64,000 nt of DNA from Tetradesmus obliquus (lineage: Eukaryota > Chlorophyta > Chlorophyceae > Sphaeropleales > Scenedesmaceae), in the NCBI GenBank assembly GCA_030272155.1, contig CP126198.1:3968001-4032000 (forward strand), read 5' to 3'. Below, piece after piece: positions 59,384 through 64,000 of the stretch (its first letter is position 1; every line of letters begins with the position of its first letter). Made by a program: the position numbers and the translations under genes. Under the pieces are notes generated by a model. That model was not told the DNA's origin and searched no databases. It worked only from the letters and a program-made list of their open reading frames with translations.

Positions 59384-60347
59384 AGGCGCTGGCTCCCAGA
59401 TGAATGGTGCCAGGATTGAGGGCACCGGGCGTGACGTGGTGGCGCCCGCACTGCTGGGGCCACTGCTGCGACTGGCCTGCATGGACAGCAGGTGAGGCTT
59501 GAGCAGCAGCATATTTTTCACATTGTCTGTAGTGTGAAAGAATGAGAGACGAATCAGAATATTCAACACAAGAATAATATATGTCTAACCTTCTGTTTTT
59601 ACGAACAAAACTTCTTCGCCCTTGTGGCTTACAGCCAAAAGCGTTTAAAGACCAAAAAATCGAATTTATCGCTTTCTAGCATAGCATTGGAGCCGCTGCT
59701 GGGCCTGGCCTGCATGGACAACAGGTGGGGCTTGAGCAGCAGCAGCCAAAGCCACTGGCAGTTTGGCCATTTAGTGCTACGAACAAGGAAACTTGAAAGA
59801 GGAAGCCATGATCCTTATCACCAAGTCCCATGCGTTTTGGACTGCACCTGCCGCCTCACGCCCACCTACTACTCACTGCGGTGCTGCACCACTGGGGCAC
59901 TGCGTGAGCTGTTTTCCCGATCCCATGTCCACTTAACACCCCTCTGGTGCATACTCTTTCAAACACCCGCTTATCACTGTGACGTCTCTTCACACGCTGC
60001 TTGCAGCCTCACGCCCGCCTATTACTCGCTGCGCCGCGGCGCCACCGGCGCGCTGCGTGAGCTGGTCACAGGCAGCCGCATCGCGCAGCGCCGCCTGCTG
60101 TCGCCGGAGCACGCAGCAGCATACGGCACCCTCATGGGCTGCGTGCTGCAGGAGTGCGGGGACCACCAGACGCAGGTACTTGCGGGGTGCATGCAGTTTG
60201 TGCCGTGCATGGCCAAGCGGCCACCAGGCTGGCCTACAGGTGCACATAATCTTTTCTCTTCGCAGTCTGTGTCCATGCTGTGGTGATGCATCCCTGTGTT
60301 GCAGTTGCAGCTGCTGCGGTTCTGTCCTGCTGGCTGTGCCTGAAGAA

Positions 60348-60379
<32 letters not shown>

Positions 60380-62566
60380 TCACTGCTGCTGCCGTGCTGC
60401 TGCTGCTGCAGGTTGACCTGTTTGAGGTGCTGTACCGCTGCGGCAGGGGCATGGGGGAGAAGGCCTACAGGCAGCACCTGGACGCACAGGTGCGCGCGAC
60501 ACACAGATCCGCACCCTCATGCATGCACGCAAACGCACGTGCTTTTTGGGTGTGATGCAGCACACCACATTCTGTGTGGATCAGTTTGTCCTTTGGCTGA
60601 TCTCTTCGGCTGCTTATCTTGATGTCAAGAGCTCTTGCTGCTGCTGCTGCTGCTGCTATTGCTGCTGCAGATGCGTGGGCTGCTGGCGCAGCTGGTGGCC
60701 AAGGATGCGTCAGGCGTTGACTTGCCCTCAGAGCTGGCTGCGGTGGCAGCAGCATACAACAGCCAGCAGGAGCAGCCCAGGTAGGGCACAGCAGCGGCAG
60801 CAGCCATCGTTGGGGTTGCCAATGGCAGTGCGTGGTGTTGTTGAGCACATGTGGGGCTGAGGGAGGGCTGGTCTGCTGTTGCACGACGCTTGCACTGCAA
60901 AGTCTGAAAGTTTGTTCGTGTGCATACCAGCATGCACATCAAAGCTGCAAAGGTGCAGGTGACGGCCCTCTTGCTCAGCTCTTGCCATCACCTGCACAGG
61001 TTGTTCTTCTAGTGCCGGTTGTATCCAAAGTCACCAGCCGAGGTAATATCAGAGACACCAGTCACAAAATGGTGTTCTGCTCCTGCCGCTGCCGCTCCTG
61101 CACCTGCTGCTGCGGCCGCTGCCACAGCGTGGTGCTTGTTGAGGCCAGCACGCTGCGCATGTCCTGCCCCAGCGTGATTGCACCCAACCCCCACAACATG
61201 GCCGTGGCGCTGGGCACTGCACACCTCAGCCTGCAGGTGCTGGTCAACCAGGGCCAGGTGAGGCTGATCGCAGTTGGGGTGGTTCGGGGGTGGGGCGTTG
61301 GGTGGCAGCAGGGTGGGCATGGCTGGGCTGCGGCCACCTGAGCCTGCAGGTGCTGGTCACCCAGGGCCAGGTGAGCACTGCTGCATCAATTTGCCTCTTA
61401 TCTTCTGGCCTGGCACTATGCGTTGACCAGGTTGTGGCTCAGCTGGTGCTGGTCAGCCGGTGCCAGGTGAGAAGTGGGGCGCGACTCTGCCTTGGATGAT
61501 AGTGCCAACTGCTTCTTCATCATTATTCCTGCGCATCTTCTGTTTGTCTTCTTTGGATGTCTTTTTTGGATAGAACATAACTAATTTCCAAACAACACGC
61601 CCCACCTCACCTCCCTCCCCCCCCTGCTCGCAGGGTGAGCCGCCCGAGGAGGAGCAGCTGGACGTCAACTACAGCAACATCAACCGCGTGGTGACCAGCA
61701 TCGGCAGCTCCAGCTACCACCCAGCCTTTGCAGGGCGACACCTGGCAGAGCTGCAGGTGCGGCGGCAACAGCAGCAGAGGGTGCAGCAGCAGCAGCAGCA
61801 GCGGCTGGTGCAGCAGCAGCAAATTTGGTACATTGCACATGCAGCAAACATGCTTGCGTTCTGGTCACCTGCACGGCTTAGATGCTGACGTGCCCTCTGC
61901 AGTTGGTTGCCGCTGCTGCTTGAACCTAAATCAGCGTAAGCCGGCAGCTGCTGTCTTTTTGCTTGCACACTTATCGTCATTGTTGTTGTTCATCTACTCA
62001 GCCATGCTGTGGACACTGTACGACTAACGTCTACTGCTGCCTCATGCTCCGCTGCCCCACAATGCTGCGCTGCACGCTTCAGTGCAAGGCGATCCCCAGC
62101 AGCCTGGGCGCTGAGGTGGCTGAGGCGGCAGCAGCAGCGCAGGGCGGCCGCGGCGGCATCGTGTTCAGTGTGGGCATGGCGCTGGAGGTGGGGCAGCGGG
62201 ACAGGCTGGTGGCGCTGCTGAAAGAGCAGGTAGGAGAGAATATACTTGTGTAGTATGATGAAACAGTGCTTTCTTTGCTGCCGGCAGTTGTATCGCGCAG
62301 CGCGTAGGCTGAAGCGCTGTCAAGGATTACTGCATGCAATCAAAAGATAGGGTTTGTGCGCCTGTTGTCCGTCAATGTGTTCAGCGTGGGCATGGCGTTG
62401 GCGGTGGCCCAGCGGGACAGGCTGGTCACGCTGCTGAAGGAGCAGGTGAGTGGGGAGCAGAGGAAGCAGTGCCCACTTTGCCAGCTTGGATCGCTAACCA
62501 CTTGTATGCTGCATCATTAATCTTGTGTTGATTCATTCCTGGCAAACCAAAACATGTGGGCTGTTA

Positions 62567-62622
<56 letters not shown>

Positions 62623-64000
62623 GTGTGCTGTGCATGGAGGTCAGCTCCACCATCCATGAGCCATCACAGCAGCAGGAGCGACGGCCGAAGAAGATGTCCA
62701 TGTGAGCTGCCATTGTCTATACAAAAGCTGCAGCAGCAGAAGCAGGACATGCACAAGCAGCTGGTTTGCTGCAGCTGGTGATTGCTGGCTCTCTGCATGC
62801 CAGCAAGCAACAGCAAGACATGCACACGCTGCGCAGCATTGTTGCTGCAGCTGCTGTTTGCAATCTGCGTGTCTGTGTGTAGGGAAGATGTCCATGTGAG
62901 CTGCCAATGTCAATGTGGCAGCAGCACTAGTACCAGCATCAGCAGGATATCCATAGCCAGCTTCCTTGTTGCAGCTGGTGGTGGCACTCGTGTGTGTCAA
63001 ATGCCAGGTCCGGCGACGTCACTGGCAGCTGTGCAACTTACTACAACGATCGCAGCTTTCACAAATGCATTGCATGCGTATACATTCTCACAAACGCCTT
63101 CTAAATAGGCACATGCCGCTGCTGCTGCTGCCACAGGGGCGCCATGCCCCAGTCCTACCACAAGCAGCCGCTGCCCCTCTCCAAGACCACCCCAGCCTCC
63201 GCTGCACGGCCCAACCCTCTGGCCTTCACAAAGTCCACACCCTCGCTGCAAACAACCAGCACGCCAGCCACAGGCGCAGCAGCAGCAGTCAGCAGCAAGC
63301 CACCTTCCGGCCGCACGCAGCAGCGCAGCCGCCTGGATGCTACCACACCTGTGCAGGGTGCAGTAGCAGCAGCAAGGCATGCTGCTGTGCTGCCTACTGA
63401 GGCTGCTGCTGCTGCAACAGCAGCAGCTGCTGGTGCAGATGCAGCGCAGGCAGCACTTGCAGCCACCACACCTGTGCCTACTGCTGCACAAGCTGTAGCA
63501 GCAGGCGGTGCTGCAGCTGCTGTGGCGGCAAGCGAGCAGCAGCAGCTTGGCAGCGACTCGCAGCTGCTGGCAAATCTGGATAGCATTGCTGCTACTGTGG
63601 AGCGCGGGAAGGGGTCAGGGTCTAGGCGGCCGGGCCGCCAAGTGGTGGACTCTCAGGAGGCTGCAGCAGCAGTGGAGGCAGCAGGAGGTTCTGCTGCTGC
63701 TGGGGTTAGCAGGGAAGCAGCAGCAGGGCCAGTAGTGCAGCGCGGCAAGCGGCAGCCGGCTAGGGGTGCGGCAGCAGCAGCAGCAGAGGCAGCACAGGAG
63801 GACCAGCAGCAGCAGCAGCAGATGGAGGTTGATGCTGATGGTTGGGAGGCTGATGTTGAGCTGCATGAGCTGGATGAGGAGGCTGCTGCTGCTGCAACTG
63901 CTGCTGCTGCTGACAAGGCTCAGCAGGAGCAGCCCAGCAGGACACGTGCTGCTGCTGCAACAGCAGCAGGCACAGACAGTGCACAGGAGGGCGATGACAA
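57410..64000 (+). CDS. Large unrecognised multi-exon gene, truncated at the right edge
   Basis: Fourteen exons, about 783 codons before the window ends: 57410-57436 (first exon tentative), 57814-57957, 58190-58314, 58557-58650, 58861-59014, 59386-59491, 60007-60175, 60412-60489, 60671-60780, 61128-61257, 61634-61756, 62083-62229, 62622-62701, 63137-64000 and beyond. All phases agree. The first about 270 residues look helical, perhaps armadillo-like (DQVLLQLSVLERLLSLVPQD, ELPQALAAAVQCITTLAQQ, APALLGPLLRLACMDS). A middle region (NINRVVTSIGSSSYHPAFAG; RGGIVFSVGMALEVGQRDRL) looks folded. The last exon is acidic and Ala/Gln/Ser-rich with Thr-Pro sites and basic patches (RGKGSGSRRPGRQ), as in many chromatin or chromosome-axis proteins. 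I cannot name the family. Several exon edges are duplicated in the introns, and many acceptors sit at the end of long CTG runs. Confidence 0.65.
59337..59385 (+). repeat. (CTG)16 tract abutting a 3' splice site
   Basis: About 16 CTG units end in CAG and exon 6 of the right-hand gene begins at 59386. The tract takes the place of a normal polypyrimidine tract. Confidence 0.85.
59691..59746 (+). repeat. Copy of the exon 6 donor edge, right-hand gene
   Basis: Copy of LLGLACMDNR with a GTGGGG donor and the following CTTGAGCAGCAGC intron sequence, 235 bp downstream of the genuine edge at 59491. Confidence 0.85.
59854..59913 (+). repeat. Copy of the exon 7 acceptor edge with broken AG
   Basis: Copy of LTPTYYSLRCCTTGALREL, 153 bp upstream of the genuine exon 7 start at 60007. 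The acceptor CAG has become CCG, so this copy should not splice. Confidence 0.85.
61330..61475 (+). repeat. Two copies of the exon 10 donor edge, right-hand gene
   Basis: Copies of LSLQVLVTQGQ with a GTGAGC donor (ending about 61371) and of QLVLVSRCQ with a GTGAGA donor (ending about 61467). The genuine donor edge is at 61257. Confidence 0.8.
62372..62455 (+). repeat. Copy of the exon 12 donor edge, right-hand gene
   Basis: Copy of FSVGMALAVAQRDRLVTLLK with a GTGAGT donor, about 215 bp downstream of the genuine edge at 62229. Confidence 0.88.
62560..62619 (+). repeat. CTG tract abutting a 3' splice site
   Basis: About 18 CTG units run into CCAG, and exon 13 begins at 62622. Another instance of a triplet tract used as the 3' end of an intron. 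Confidence 0.85.
62884..62905 (+). repeat. Short copy of the exon 13 donor edge
   Basis: About 20 bases around AAGATGTCCATGTGAGCTGC repeat the genuine exon 13 donor at 62701. Confidence 0.65.

Noticed and set aside
60301..60340. TTGCAG acceptor at 60302 with frame LQLLRFCPAGCA
   Set aside because: The frame stops after 12 codons. The downstream acceptor at 60411/60412 continues the protein in phase.

Overview
The window is nuclear DNA from a eukaryotic green alga, most likely a chlorophyte (a chlorophycean such as a scenedesmacean would fit, but this cannot be settled from sequence alone). The evidence is GT-AG introns in nearly every gene, GC-rich DNA saturated with CAG/CTG triplets that encode Gln/Ala/Ser runs, plant-type organelle genes (plastid phosphate translocator, plastid-type PNPase, a plant-like complex I subunit), and TGTAA-type candidate poly(A) signals. 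Exon models below were built by hand from reading frames, splice consensus and remembered family alignments. No transcript data were available.

Layout: (1) 742-5830 minus, triose-phosphate/phosphate translocator. (2) 7481-12972 minus, CofD/YvcK-like protein. (3) 13700-21708 minus, polynucleotide phosphorylase. (4) 22875-27110 plus, large low-complexity protein with one ELF3-like motif, divergent from PNPase. (5) 31422-35647 minus, base-exchange phosphatidylserine synthase. (6) 36483-38800 minus, probable complex I ESSS/NDUFB11-like subunit. (7) 44199-46010 (5' end uncertain) minus, two-RRM RNA-binding protein. (8) 48405-49284 minus, small secreted protein. (9) 50159-56716 minus, WD40 protein with about 13-14 repeats. 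(10) 57410 to the right edge, plus, large unrecognised gene divergent from (9). The genes do not form one pathway. The main gaps are 27111-31421 (convergent 3' ends) and 38801-44198 (unexplained).

The most striking feature is a repeated architecture in the introns. In at least six genes the intron beside an exon is filled with degenerate tandem copies of the exon edge together with its splice site, usually about 80-155 bp apart (245-254 bp in one PNPase intron). Examples are seven acceptor copies in the translocator gene, ten in the complex I gene, CAG-linked copies in the CofD-like gene, donor arrays in PNPase, and a triplicated terminal exon in phosphatidylserine synthase. Some copies keep a usable AG or GT and others have lost it. 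This looks like intron growth by tandem duplication across exon-intron junctions, leaving many decoy or alternative splice sites. A related pattern is that (CTG)n tracts on the coding strand often run directly into the CAG of the 3' splice site.
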